From Panorpa germanica (taxonomy: Eukaryota; Arthropoda; Insecta; Mecoptera; Panorpidae): 64,000 nt of DNA. Of this stretch, positions 47,275 through 60,379 are shown piece after piece. The notes beneath the pieces were generated by a model that was given only the letters and a program-made list of their open reading frames with translations, did no database searches and had not been told where the DNA came from. The stretch is from contig OY783213.1 in the NCBI GenBank assembly GCA_963678705.1, positions 10,978,451 to 11,042,450 on the forward strand. The letters run 5' to 3'. A program made the position numbers and the translations under genes. How positions within the stretch are numbered: the first letter of the stretch is position 1; each line of letters begins with the position of its first letter.

Positions 47275-50200
47275 AGCCTGCACAGGTAAATCAGCGATAA
47301 CTGTACAGTTTATCACATATATTCTTCGCTTTACTTATAGTTGTAGTCTACTCAGATAAATATATCAGGTAAATAGTTTAAATATTTAGACGATACAATT
47401 GTGTCATTCACTAATAGTGATTCTCATGAAACATTAAATCGCACTTAAAAAATGATACGCAATAAATATATAAATGGTTATTTTTAATTTCGAACATTCA
47501 TAAAATGTATTTACAAATATAAAACATTCGGTTTAAAAAATAACTTAATAACAACTAAATAACAACTAAATAATACGAGTACATAGTACATTTAGAATAG
47601 AACATAATGGTTTAATTTGAAACGTTTTGTTTTGGTACTTCAATAAAAAATAATAAATAATTTGTGGTTCAGTACACAAAAACTGCTATAGGCTGTTGTT
47701 GTTAAATTAATTTTAATAGCAATACGAGAGCTGTCTGTGCCTGTGTTCTATTGTATATTCATTAGAATGCTATATTTATTTATTTATATAGATGTATTTG
47801 ATTCTAATGTTTGAATGAATTTCTTTTTTGCAAAATTTATAAATATTAATGAATTGTCAGTTTTTTTTTTTATCGTTTTAAATAAATTTTAATCCACCTG
47901 TCTGTCAGTTGAGGCAATTTATGAGAGAATGAATATAACAGTTAAACAAGCAATATTTCCAATATAGACGAATTAAGTAAAATAATAGAAAAATATGTCC
48001 CAATATTTCTCAGTTTGTACCGACCTTTTCATTGGAAAATAAACAATGTTAATAAAGTATCATATCATATAATATTATTAATTTCATTAACAGTGTTATT
48101 TGCTAAAATTAAAACATAATTAATGCTAAATCATTTTTAATTTTCTGATTTAAAATTTCATTTTAATTAAAAGTTGTTCATAGTGTTCCACTTGCACAGA
48201 AAATAAATCATTTAGAAAGAGATAGAAACATATGACGTATATAGACCGGTCATATCTCCTGACTTTTTACTACTGAAATGGATATTTTTTTTTTGGCATC
48301 ATAAATTAAACTTTATCCTATTTTAAACTGGTGCATTCTTTCCAACTTTATATTTAATGCAGTGGATCTTCAATTCTACCAGTTGGTGTAATTTATCATG
48401 CGTTATTAAATTACTAAAAAAATATTTTAGTTTTTGGTTGATGTTTGCTATAAATAGATACAGCAATATGACACTATTTCCTTAGATTCAAAGGTATAAT
48501 CTTAATCGACTATTGAGATAAGTTAAGGGCGCTCAATTAGTAGGCGTATTTGAAGACGTATTGAAGAGAAATCAGTCTCGCTTAGTGATCCGGGGCAAGA
48601 CTTGACATTGGCGCCCCTTACTCCCTAGATACCGCGAATTATTCAAAAGCTTCTTCTTTAATTTTTATATTTTCATAGGTGAAAAAAATAATGTAAAAAA
48701 GAGTCAGAAACTAGTGAAAGAAAAAGTGGTTCCATGTCGTACGGCATGCTTCCTACGTTTTCCTGCATCGTAATAAAATTAATTTACAAATTTCTGCCGT
48801 CGTATTCTCCAGATTTGGAAGCCTGCACCTTCTACCTGTTTTCAAACATAAAAAATGTTTTTAATGTTGTTATGTAACGATTTTGACCTTCTACATAACA
48901 TTTTCTTTTAATACCTTTATTTAAAGTTAACTTAATATAAAAAAATTACGTTGTACGTAAACAATGTTACCAACAATGTATAAAAATATATAATATATAA
49001 AAAAATAAAATTCCTTTTTTGCGGATTAATAAAATAGAATATATAACACTTCTTAAGAAGAAGCTTTTAATAATTAATGGTACTAAAGTTTCTAATATTA
49101 AATATATCTAGGTTTTGCTTAAGTAAAATATTACTTGAATTTACGAGATTTAAATCAATATTGAAAGTTAAAATTTGAAACATTTCAATTGACATAAGTA
49201 TAAACATATTTGGGTAGAATCTGATTGAAAAATACAATATTCTGAAGATGATAAATAACATATGCCCTTTTAGCTACAAGTCAATCATATATCCCTTAAT
49301 ATTATGAATCATAGGTTGACAAATTATTAACTTATTAATTATTAATTATTATATTTAATTATAAAGACAATAACTTATAAATATAATTGCTATAGCCAGA
49401 CGGTAATGACACTGTAGCACATTGATTTACAAAACAGCACAATGCTGTTATAAAACTGAAGCAGAAGAAGAAGAAGATGAGCAGGCTATAAAGATCTCTA
49501 CATGCAGCTCGGTCCACACACATGTCGGTGTGTCCCTTTAAGCTTCATTGCAGGTTATACTTTCCTCGAGAGACATCCACAAGCCGACTGATTACATTTT
49601 CCTTGTTTTAGTTTGCGCTTTTTATTCCCACCACCTAGTGTTCTACAGATTTTGACGCATGCGCTTTGACGCATTCAGGTCGTAGCTGTCTACGTCGTAG
49701 CAGATCGTTTCATGTAGACAGAATACTGCTACGTCTGATTCCCTGATACCATATGACAGCTAGTGAGTAATCGTTGCCAATATACACTTGTCAGCATCAA
49801 CAATCCGAAGATTTTTCTGATGTAGTGATCCTATTTTGCATACTACGCTCGTTGAATTTTGATTTCGGGTTATAGATCATTTTCGTGCTGCATTTGAATA
49901 TTGTTATAGGATATTGTTACTACTGTTAGATGCTTATGTGAAATAAAAATAAATAAAGTCATTTATCGTGCATATTGAGGACGATATTTTCATTTTATTG
50001 TAACATTAGTCATTTTATCTGATTCAAATGATTCTTCGTTCTATTGTGCTGACTATTTAAAAACGATATGTGAAATATTATTATTACCGTCCTAGTTTAT
50101 GTAAATACAGAATATGGCTGCTCTTACACTAAAAGACTGATGTATCGCATTAGCAAATTAATTGTAGAATTATTAGAAAACCGTTGAAAGCAATAAAAGA

Positions 50201-50565
50201 GAAATAGCATAAAGTTACCTTATGAATCTTTAACAACATTAAAAAACACAATTTTAGGGAAAATTGAAATCTCTTTCGATTAAATATATTTAATGGCATT
50301 TTCTTCTTATGATTTAATTTCACATTATATTTTTACCCTGTTAGTTTTACATCAATTTTGATATTTCTCCGGCCATGAATAGATTCAAGCAATACATTGT
50401 CCAGTTCATTAGTGAAGCATCTCCGAAAACGAACATTTGGATTGTATTTGTAGTTATATGTAAAAGTGTTTTCTCGATCTGAATCACAACTCAGATTTAA
50501 ATAATTAAATGTAAATAGTCAAAATGATAATGTAGTTGAAGTTGTCGCATACCGCTACAATGTTA
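47275..50565. other. Intergenic, nothing recognised
   Basis: Very AT-rich, with a GC-richer patch at 49490-49760 that repeats 'tacgtc', 'gtagca' and 'gtagaca' motifs. The 64-codon minus-strand frame at 49067-49261 has no recognisable similarity. Confidence 0.4.
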
Positions 50566-50570
50566 CTACC

Positions 50571-50819
50571 CAGTAAACATTTTGGAGTCACTTTGCCATC
50601 ATATTGAAGAGGCGTATGATTTTTGTGTCATGAAAAAGTTCATTTACAGTACAGTTTCTCACAGTCGTTCATATTAAATGTATATTTTATCGGCTACATA
50701 TGGTAAAACCACTTCATTTGTCGGAATACAAATGAAGATAAAGTTGATGCGAACTATAACTGAAGTGCAATAGTGATAGAAACTGTGCAAAATAGGACAG
50801 TTCACGAAATTGTTTACTG
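50571..50819 (+). mobile_element. MITE family C, complete copy, 249 bp
   Basis: Perfect termini cagtaaaca / tgtttactg and full collinearity with 16078-16314. The two copies differ by scattered substitutions and small indels. Confidence 0.75.
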
Positions 50820-50821
50820 TC

Positions 50822-53800
50822 TAATATTCAGAGATGTCCCATTAATGAACTGGGACAAATCTACAAAACACACAATCATTACATCACAATTAATGCGAGA
50901 TATAACCTAGCTATTAAAATCGTAGTATTACAATAAAAAATGATAATAGAAAAAGTATAATGTATTTAATTTTTCTTTGCTAGTAATTTATAGTAACTAG
51001 AAGCAAAATTTAGTTGCCAAATGTGACACTGTAATCGGTAAAAAGTGCAGAAAAAATAAAAATATACACAGACCGATACTTTTTGTAATGACAAAATTTA
51101 AAGAACAGAATTTCTGTCTTTGATAGAACACAGCCTACTTACAGTGTGTCGTAAGACCAGAGAAACTGCACAAGAAAGTGTAACACTGTGTAACACCCTT
51201 TTAAAACAAAAAATTATATTATATTTAATTATATATTTAATACAACATATCTAAAAATAAAATAAAATAAATTTCTAAAATTGTGCTGCCTCGCAATTGA
51301 ATATTTTCTACTTCCGGTAAACAATTCTCTTCAAACGCACCCGTGCGTAGGTTTAAAACAATTATACATAAATAATTACTTGAATCTTTCCTTTAAAGAT
51401 GATATTTTTCCATTTACTTATTTATTATTTTTTTTTTCATCCCTTTTTACTTTCTTATCATTTAATAATAAATTTATAAATATTTGATGACTGCCTAAGT
51501 ATCTCTTCCTGTGTTGGGGGTGCTGTGATGCTGGGGAATTGGGACGCAATGTATAACAGCATTGTGCCGTGCCACCTACATTCATACTCTCCTACACCCT
51601 TACACCCTTCCCTGGAGTACCATTAGCTCTCGATCTTTCCAGCCTCCAGCTTTATTGTACTGCTCTCATCCCTGGAAAAGTAAAGTGAAAGTAAAAATAA
51701 AATCAATCATCTGCAAATATTTAACATTAGATAATAGCATTGGTTATCCTTTAAGCACATACTGCTATATCGACAGCGTATAGACACAGCACTTAACTAT
51801 TTATATATTTATGTATAATACATATATACATATACAGATTGCAATATAGCATATACTCACTCATATGTATATATAGCGTAATATTCAAAAAATAATAATG
51901 CTGCAAGTTGTTGTTATGTTTCGCTAAACTCAGACCACGAACAGGACATACGAGGTTGACGCATCAACATTTAATGAGTAAAACAACAGCTCCGCAGTAC
52001 AGCAATTGTCAGACGCAAATAATAGTTCAGATCTACCAGTAACCTGCCCACAATATCAAACCCAATGAGAAAAAACATTAGTGGTGAAGTAACATACTTT
52101 CAGACTCTTTTCAATCCAGAAAAAAATCAAAAAGTGATCGAATTTCTAACTGATACAAACTTAATAAAAAAACCATCATATTTAATCTAACGACGAGTAC
52201 ACTGCTCGAAGTATTTATTTATTTCGTCATTAGTCAATTTTTTCTATCGTTTGTTTGAATACAATAAATAATGCAATTAACATCATTTATAAACTCATCA
52301 TTCCATCGAGGAAAATATAAAAATAATTTACAAGGATTGAAACTTGAATGCTTTTGACCAGGGTATTGTTATAGATTATAAATTTAATGTAGTGGTAACG
52401 GTATACTGTCGTAGCAAAAACAGAATACACACTATTATACTCTTAGAGCTTTGGATAATGTTTTTGCCTTATTATTAATGAAGACTGAGGGTTTCTGGTT
52501 TTTATGACCATATACAGAACAAAAGACTGATGGTTGGTTCATTGAATGAATATAATTTATTTATAATGTATATTATTTAAAAAAATTAATAGTTTGAGTA
52601 TCGAAGTTCTCAAAGAAATAATACACCACAAGTATAATAAAAAGCATTTACTGTAGTTGCAAAGAATTATTGCCATTTGCAAATAACAAACATTTGAGAA
52701 CCACAAAAGTTAAATTTTCTGTGTAATAAATTTCTTTTTAAAATCGAAAAAAATGAAATTATTATTTACTCGAATATTAGTGCAGGCGCTATAGGTAGTT
52801 AAGTATGCAAAATGTAAGGACCGGTAACTATGGTCAGATTCTTATACCTGAGACCCCAAATAATAACAAAACACATCTTGCCACCAGCTGTGATGGTCCC
52901 TTCTCGCTACCTTCATATCCCCTCTTCTATACTTAGCAAATATCGGATGGCTTGGTCTATGGTTCGATGGTTCTCATACAAAGAAACATTTTCTAGTATG
53001 CCATTTAGCTGCTGAATCACTGGGTGAAAGAATATGCGATATTTTGCGAAGATTTTATTACTTTTATTTTTATTTAATTTTTTTCATTTAACAATCCATC
53101 CTCACTTTCACCATTAGAAAAAAGTATAAATTATTACTGAAATAATCAATAAAATGATTTTATAGATTGTACTCAATACATTTCCTTTACAAATAAGAGT
53201 AGAGGGGTAAAAAAAAAATGTACCAAATATTTGACCGGCAAGATCCGCATTATTAATTTTTGACCTTTTCTTAACTTAAATCCATTGGTGGAATTTGGTC
53301 CTCACATTTTGCATACTCACTTACCTCAAGCGCCCGGTCTATATATGTATATGTATGAAGGCATGTGTTCAAAACAATATCAATTAAGCGAAGCTATTAA
53401 ACCACTAATAGAAAGAGTTCAAACCAGCCTTTTATACCGCGAACTGACCATATTACATTACTTTACATTGATATGTCTAAAGCACGAAAATGTTTTCGTT
53501 CTACTGTGATCGTGACAGTACCGATTAGCTACAAGTAATAGGCTGGAAAGATGTCTATTTATTTCATTTAACTGTAAAATTTATTGCAGAAAAACACGAA
53601 AAAAATAAAACACATTACCATTTTATTCAGTGTTATAAAATAACTCAATTATCGTAGTGCTTGTAATTTAATTATCGTTGTATCTTTGTTTCTTTTAACA
53701 CAAATTTTAGGATATTGACTCCTTCATTAGATTGATAATGAGTATTTTTATCAAACGATCAACTGGAAAGGTATAAAATCCGGTTGTGGTCGTTATTTTT

Positions 53801-54970
53801 GGAAAGACTTTAAAACATATCCAAAAACTAGAACTGCTGGAAAATATGTATGGCAAAAGTTCACTGCTCCTGTGTTAAAGTTTTTTAATTAGTATTTAAA
53901 ATAATTTAGTTGATATGTATGATAGTAAACAAGTCAATCTCAAAACAAATCAATTACCCTCAATGTTTTAACTCCTTTATTGTTCGACTTATCCGCAACG
54001 CACGCTGCCATCGTTTTTATTCGCCCCCACAATGCACTCCACACGGTCCCAATATAAACACAATCTCAATTTGAAACTATTGCCGTATACTAGTATGTGT
54101 GGCCACATACACAAGAACTTTATGATGTCATTAAAATGTTTTATTTCTTAGATACAGAACGCAACTTCAAGTTACATTTTCTTAACCGCTATATAATAAA
54201 AAAGATAACCATTAAACTGTTATATTCGCCAGCAAAATACATTAAAGAACTGCCTGTTCTTTTCTACTAAAGACATAAAAAGATCATTCAAAACTCTCTT
54301 TAAATTGTTTTTCTTCTTATAATACGATAAGTTTAGTATCTACATTTAGATTTGGACAATAATTTGATCATTTCAATTCATTTACACGTATTGAATGTAT
54401 CCCAGATATTGTTATTTTATACGTTCAAAGTAGGAGGCAGTGGCACACATTTAAAATGACAAAAGTTATAAGTGATAATGTTTGAAAAAGAAACCAAGAG
54501 GACCATTTATTTAAGGTAGACTGCTTTAAAAGAGACGGTACTACTTGTTTTTTTATATTAGGCTTACGTTTATTTAGCCTTCTTTCCTTAAACTTTCAGA
54601 TACATCAAATTACATATTGATACAAGTTTTAGAAATAATTACTTATGCTCAGTAATTAAAGAACACAAGTTGCGCGCGGTGTGTCTGCAAACAGAGAAGG
54701 TTCCAGAGCTAGACTCCTTCCATTTTTTCCATACGCATCTACACTATCCTGTCCCACTTCTGACACCAATTGTGTCAGCAGTTATGATAGCTGCACATGA
54801 TAAAGTTTCTTAGTAAATATTAAGATCAGTGTTATTGACTGAATCCAAAGGTAACTAGTTAATTATGTTCGTAACAACGCAATACATTCAATGTGAATCC
54901 AAATCCAAAGACATATATATCTGGTATCAACCTTCACAGCTATCCGCCACTAGATGATCTTTAATACGAG
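50822..54970. other. Intergenic, nothing recognised
   Basis: 4.1 kb of AT-rich DNA with only small frames (51281, 51562, 52830, 53285; 61-74 codons) lacking any family resemblance. TA-rich low-complexity sequence lies at 51800-51880 and a less AT-rich patch at 54660-54800. Confidence 0.4.
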
Positions 54971-54973
54971 CAG

Positions 54974-55605
54974 AATGGGCTTGTGTCCTATGTCTTAATT
55001 TCTACAAAAGTGTACTATATATTGATAAAGTGGGTTACTAGAATCTCAAATGTCCAATTATTTTTTAATAACTCATTATATGTTAAGAGATATAAACAAT
55101 TAAAAAAGTCATTTTGTCTCTTTAATTATTAAAGGGATTCAACATTGTACACATTCCAAATGCATGTGACATCACAATCGCTGCCAACCTTAAAGCTCAT
55201 AAATCTCTGCTATATGTGTTTATATATCAAAATATCAAATATTATTTACAGCTATTTCAAGGAACAATAAAATTTCAAATTATGTCTCCCGTAACAGAGT
55301 TAAATAAAATAAAAACTTATTATTCTTTGATTTGACTTGATTATTTGATTACCAACAGCTACAGAACATTACCACAGCACTGACCTACTCAACAAATAAC
55401 TGACGTTAAAATGCATTTCACGTCATACAAATATGGCCGACCATTTCTAGCGCTAAAACTACAATTCAAACTTTTAATTGCTATATCTCTGTCAATATTT
55501 AGATATTTAATAAAGTAGACACGCCAATACACATTTATTAACATCAATTTCAATCAACAATTGAAAAATCGACCACTAAAAAATGAGGTGTGTCCTCATT
55601 TCAAG
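54974..55605 (+). mobile_element. MITE family B, copy 2, altered right end
   Basis: The left terminus aatgggcttgtgtcct and the interior follow the 10490 copy closely for about 600 bp. The right terminus differs: after aaatgagg the expected acacaagcccatt is replaced by tgtgtcctcattt, making a short perfect palindrome. The copy therefore lacks one normal inverted repeat. Confidence 0.7.
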
Positions 55606-56374
55606 AATATACCTAGAGTTCTTAAATAAGTGCCTATCTTAAACCCATTATACCGAGAAAGACTTTTGTGAACCTGTGTACCCTGTGTACGCTGTAATAC
55701 ATAATAAATCATCTCGTGTTAATATTGAAAGTTGTTCACATGTTCATATTTTGAAAATTTCAAAACAATCTTTCTACAGCGTTTAGGCAACAATATATCA
55801 AACTTATTATTAAATTATCTTGTCTAAAACATGTTACATTTTTGTGAAATAAATTCTCATAGTAAAATCCTATACCTAAAAAACATTATTATAAATATTT
55901 TGTTATTTATTCGGGAGCTTCAACTTCACCATATAATATTCTCTTTGTTTCTCTCTTTTTCCATAAGCACATCCCTTCTTTTTAAGTGACTGTCATAATA
56001 TTTTACATGATTTGGTGTATATATAAAAAATTATACACATCTTTCTCGCTTTGTAAGAAAAAAAATTGATGGTGGAATATTTTTCTGGAAAGTGCTTTAT
56101 TTTCTCTCGGTGTTGTGAAAATTTACATGATGTCTTGTACGGAAGTATTTTGTATTTTCTTTTAAGATTTGTCAGTAAATATAGCATATATATACATGGG
56201 GATATACTGGGCCTTTTGAAGAAAGTACAGGGGCCCGTGCAACTAATATTCTTTAATCTTTTCATGAGCTTATAAATAAGAGGCTTTCAAAAACTTTGTT
56301 ACATCCAGTCGCAAGTCTTTAGTTGAAGGCCTAAACGTGAAATTAGATTTTAGTTTCATTTTAATAATTTTAAA
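55606..56374. other. Intergenic, nothing recognised
   Basis: Overlapping frames on opposite strands at 55993-56275 (90 and 69 codons) cannot both be real and neither resembles a known protein. Confidence 0.4.
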
Positions 56375-56378
56375 TTGA

Positions 56379-57228
56379 CCCTGCGTGTGTACACTGGGTC
56401 TTTTAAGGAACAGTGGAAATTTCAAACTCCTATTTTTCTCTCATGAGTACAGAGCGCGCTTCACCTATGCACCCTAAAAAACTAGGTAGTGATAGAGACT
56501 TAAGGTTCCAGCAGCGTTCGGATCTGGCAGTGTGTCAGTGTACAAACGACATTAGTATTTTCCAATGTTAGTAAATGCTCGTTGTTTTACAGTTTTTTCT
56601 TGGTTAAAATAAATGTTTTATGTAATTTAACATATTATTTCTTAGATTATATATATAGATTTTTTTTTATTAGTTCATCTTTTTACTACAATAAGTTTTT
56701 GAAGATAGTGACAATTCAACGGTTGCGCACCGTAAATTCTCTTTTTGACACTAATTAATATTAATTATTATTTCATAACTTTTGTATTTTTATCAATAAA
56801 AATTTATTTTGTGCCGAATAATCATCGTGTTGTTTATTATGACATGCCTGAATCCGTAAAATATTCCCCACTTGCAGGTGCACAAATAATTCAACTTTTT
56901 GGAGCACACGCCAAAGACACTACATTCTTTCGAAAGCTTAAAATTTAAGATAAAAAAGTCTACAACCGTTTTTCTTAATAATTCTTTATTATATAGTTAC
57001 GAATTTTTAAACGATATTCCATTTTTTCACTATTTGTTAATTTTTATTAACAACGGTTTTAAACTTTGGACTTTGGTAACTTCTGGACCATGTAGTAGAC
57101 ACTTCAAGAAGTAATACAGAATTTTTTCAGAGGTTTTGAAAGGTTAGAAAACTGAAAAAACTCAACTTTTCCCTCAAAGATCCAGTGTACACACTATGAC
57201 TCGAAAAATATAGTGTTCACACGGAGGG
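56379..57228 (+). mobile_element. piggyBac-like element remnant, about 850 bp
   Basis: The left end ccctgcgtgtgtacact and the complement of the right end ccctccgtgtgaacact agree at 15 of 17 positions. The right side is followed by TTAA (57229-57232), the piggyBac target; the left has TTGA at the same place, one substitution away. gtgtacactgg recurs subterminally on both sides. Inside, plus-strand frames read AGAQIIQLF and, further on, FFHYLLIFINNGFKLWTL, loosely like the 'LG..VVL.L ... YFDNFFTS..LL..L...G' stretch of piggyBac transposases. The frame is broken and most of the protein is gone. Confidence 0.6.
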
Positions 57229-57233
57229 TTAAC

Positions 57234-58100
57234 AGCAAATTCTGTAGAAAAATCTTGTGACTTGTAAACTGCATTAAATTAGATGTTTGATATTTACAAT
57301 TCGTAAATATTTAGTTTATAAAATCACCATCTAACGGCACAATTTGGCAACACTAAATAACACAGTGCTACAGCCTACGTGGCATGTCAGCAAATGTACG
57401 ATAATTTGAATAACATTTATTTACGTCATTACAACATAATAGCAGCGCTTCCAGCAATCTCAGCGCATTGTATCGCTTCCCTATTCGCTTCCGTAGACCA
57501 TTACATACCAAAGCGTAGCTCACTCTACGGTAACATCGCGTAGCGCATTACGTAGACATACTCATAGACCCGTAGCACCGTAGACCCGTAGACCCGTGTG
57601 AATCACCAATGTGTGTGACATAAATCACAACATGCGGAGGTAATAAATATATTGCTACGAGATGGCGTAGAAAAGTAACAGTATATAAAAACTAATATGT
57701 GAAAACTTCAATCATTTGAACATACTCATACGAGTATGAGTATACCATATAGGAAGTTTCGGAAAATTTATTTTCAATTTAATATTAAAATATTTAAAAA
57801 TGAAATATTGCTTTTTATATTTTAGTATACAGATCACTGGTCCTTAAACTCAGGACGCGATTTATTTTTAATATGTATTTGATTATATTATATAATAAAT
57901 ATTTATTATTTTTGTCAAGAATTCGTCTTCAAATCTAGTCCGATAGAAGGGAGGAGGGAGAATGAATCTACGAAAACTGTAGCGATCAGAAAATAGTTTA
58001 GTAATGATTTATCATAGTGTAACTTCTTTATAATGAAAATACCATATCCTTTTTTAATAATAAATATAGCAGTTTGAAGAGATTGACTACGTAAAATGTT
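57234..58100. other. Intergenic with a 'gtagaccc' repeat block
   Basis: About 57440-57600 is GC-richer and repeats 'cgtaga', 'cgtagc' and 'gtagacccgt' units. It ends in cccgtgtgaatca, which resembles the 'ttcacacgg' termini at 40278 and may be one end of a related transposon. No partner end was found. Confidence 0.4.
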
Positions 58101-58112
58101 AAATTATTTAAA

Positions 58113-58415
58113 ATGTCAAATTTGAATTTGTTGATTTTGTTTGAAACGTTTCTTTATTATTATGTAATTATTATTAATTACTATATATCAACTATAATCA
58201 GAATCAATAGTAATTATTGTAAAACTCCAGCTCACCTGTACAAAATTATATTAATACAATGTGGTGAAGAAGGAACTTTGGATCGTATTATATTTGAATG
58301 CATAAATTATAGTTTAGAAAGATCAAAACTCAATTGTAAAATATTAGATGTGGTTAAAACTTTTCCTGTTAATACTAAATTTTATAGCTGGGAAGTTTTT
58401 TCGTTATTGTTCTAA
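58113..58415 (+). pseudogene. LINE remnant: C-terminal end of a reverse transcriptase ORF
   Basis: From residue 27 the frame reads TIIRINSNYCKTPAHLYKI, then CGEEGTLDRIIFEC, close to the insect LINE pattern ..RLR.GH..TP.HLYKI...C.CGEEGTLDHIIFEC. One His of the knuckle is replaced by Arg, and the first Cys pair and spacing are shortened. About 25 residues follow to the stop (VKTFPVNTKFYSWEV). The frame is open to its natural end but the polymerase core upstream is absent, so it is a 5'-truncated copy. It is the same lineage as 12495-12719. Confidence 0.65.
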
Positions 58416-58470
58416 GAAGTAACATTCGTTTGATAAAAGCGATGTTGCCGGTGTTGCCAAATATATAACA

Positions 58471-58579
58471 CCTTGCAAATAAACCTGTTATAAAATTTAT
58501 ACCAGCTTAATACCCGTACGGACAGGCTTATTATCAGTTTAAACCTAGTATAAATTTTATAACAGGTTTATTTGTAAGG
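58471..58579. mobile_element. Small foldback MITE, 109 bp
   Basis: The left arm ccttgcaaataaacctgtta continues to aaaatttatac. The right arm is its complement (complement reads ccttacaaataaacctgtta), giving inverted arms of about 32 bp with one mismatch around a core of about 45 bp. No target duplication could be fixed with certainty. Confidence 0.7.
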
Positions 58580-58584
58580 CGGTA

Positions 58585-59890
58585 AGAGTTTTACTGATTA
58601 TTTAGTTTTTAAGAGTACGTCTAAATTAATAATTGAAAGCGGGGAACCTCTCTGCTTCCCAGGTAACTTTTGTTATATTAGATAAACATTATTTTAGCGG
58701 GAACAGACCATTTTATACCTTAAACGATTGTGGTTGTCACACACGACACATCCCATTAATTATTTGAACCAATCTATAATTTATCACTTAATTTTGGTCA
58801 CTAATTTTACTTGTACACACAATTTACTATTTAATTTATATATTTTATTTCACTTTCACCATTAATAAAAGGTGAAGCAGACTTAATTCATGAAGAAAGA
58901 AAAACATCATGCAACATTTCTTGCGTAAAATTCGGAAACAAGATTTAGTGCTTTTTCACGTGCAACGTTGTACGGGTATATTTATTTATTTTACGTACCC
59001 AATAATTTAATGGACGCAACGAAACACAAAGAGTTGTTGTAGGGTTCTTTGTGCAAACACGTGACCACGTGACCACGTCCTGCCTTCTACAGTAATTGTT
59101 TTCTGATGTTTTAAGTCCTTTCTGACTAGTCTTGTACATGCGTCATCATATTTGATTTAAATTTGATTTGATTTAAAAAATATTTGAAATATATTTCTTT
59201 GAGCATGTGATTTTTTTTTGGACTTTACAAAGTATAATTTATATTTCGAAATAAAACAAGTTGTGTCGTATAAATTTTCGATACAATGAAAAAGCACTGT
59301 TTTACTAATTTTTTTATAGTGTACATAGGAACGAATGAGATAAAATTCACCATCATATTGTAGATTTATACGACTCCTACAACCTATTTTAAGCATAAAT
59401 CACCACCGAACTCTACTAATTTCAAGTATATTAAATTTATTTGATGGATTTAAAGTAGTTATGAAATTTGTTTAATGATATTAAGTTTAATGAAAAACGA
59501 TTTATGTATAGTTAAGGTTTGCTTATTGAAATGTGTATATTGTTACCTAATATGCAATGGAGCGTTATTGATTATTGAGCTTCTTTATTATCTTTTTATT
59601 GATTGTAAAATCTTATGAAGCTCTTTTTAAGAATTAAAGGGTAGAAAATAATAAACCATTATATTAAACATTTATAAGACCATTTATATTAAATATTACT
59701 TCGTTTCGCGTAAGTAAAATATTACATGAATAATAATAACTATGCCTTATGTTTAGCAGGTTATTACATTTCAGTATCGCCTGTATGGATTTGTTATGTT
59801 AAACAATACTTTGTTTCGCATAAGCCTTGATTTATCATTAATGTGATAGATTGTAAACTGACATGGTAACAAAAAACACAACCCTTCTTA
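58585..59890. other. Intergenic, nothing recognised
   Basis: The minus-strand frames at 58945 and 59157 (64 and 79 codons) have no recognisable similarity. No terminal or tandem repeat was seen. Confidence 0.4.
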
Positions 59891-59903
59891 AGCTCCATTT
59901 CCA

Positions 59904-60127
59904 CTCACTGAGTTTTAGTGTTAATTTAAGGTTTTAAACTAAAATGTAAATTTCAGCTTGTGATATATAAAGAAATAAAATTAATTATATTAAATACAAT
60001 AATTTATATTAAATAAAGATAGTAAATATTACAAAATAATGTATATTACAAACGCATGACGCATGATTTCATAAGTTCAAAATTACATTTAAGGTTAAAA
60101 CTTTAAATTAAAAGTAAAAACAGTGAG
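59904..60127. repeat. Inverted-repeat element, 224 bp (part of family H)
   Basis: ctcactgagttttagtgtta at the left and the complement of the right end (ctcactgtttttactttta) start a gapped inverted repeat of about 40 bp that continues through 'atttaa.gttttaa'. The left side carries the ccactcactg motif also found at 45017 and 60975. Confidence 0.45.
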
Positions 60128-60375
60128 TTTTTAATTTTAATACAAATTTAATAGATAAATGCATATTAAAATTAAGAACCGGTTATTCATTTTTTTAAAG
60201 ATACATTTTGATCTGAATTGGTTAAAGAATTCTTTGAAAATGCACTGTATATGTTATGAAAAGTAATATGTAGTAAATGAGCCTGAATTTTTTAATACTT
60301 AATTTCTTTTACATTACTTTTTAAATCTTAAATTTTCTAAAATATTCTTTAGAACCTGTTCTAAAATTAATAGAG
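60128..60375 (+). repeat. Repeat family H, copy 2
   Basis: Collinear with the complement of 12155-12350 (aatacaaattt, attaaaatta, accggttatt, aaagaattct, gttctaaaat). It directly follows the inverted repeat at 59904-60127, which copy 1 lacks. Confidence 0.45.
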
Positions 60376-60379
60376 TTTT

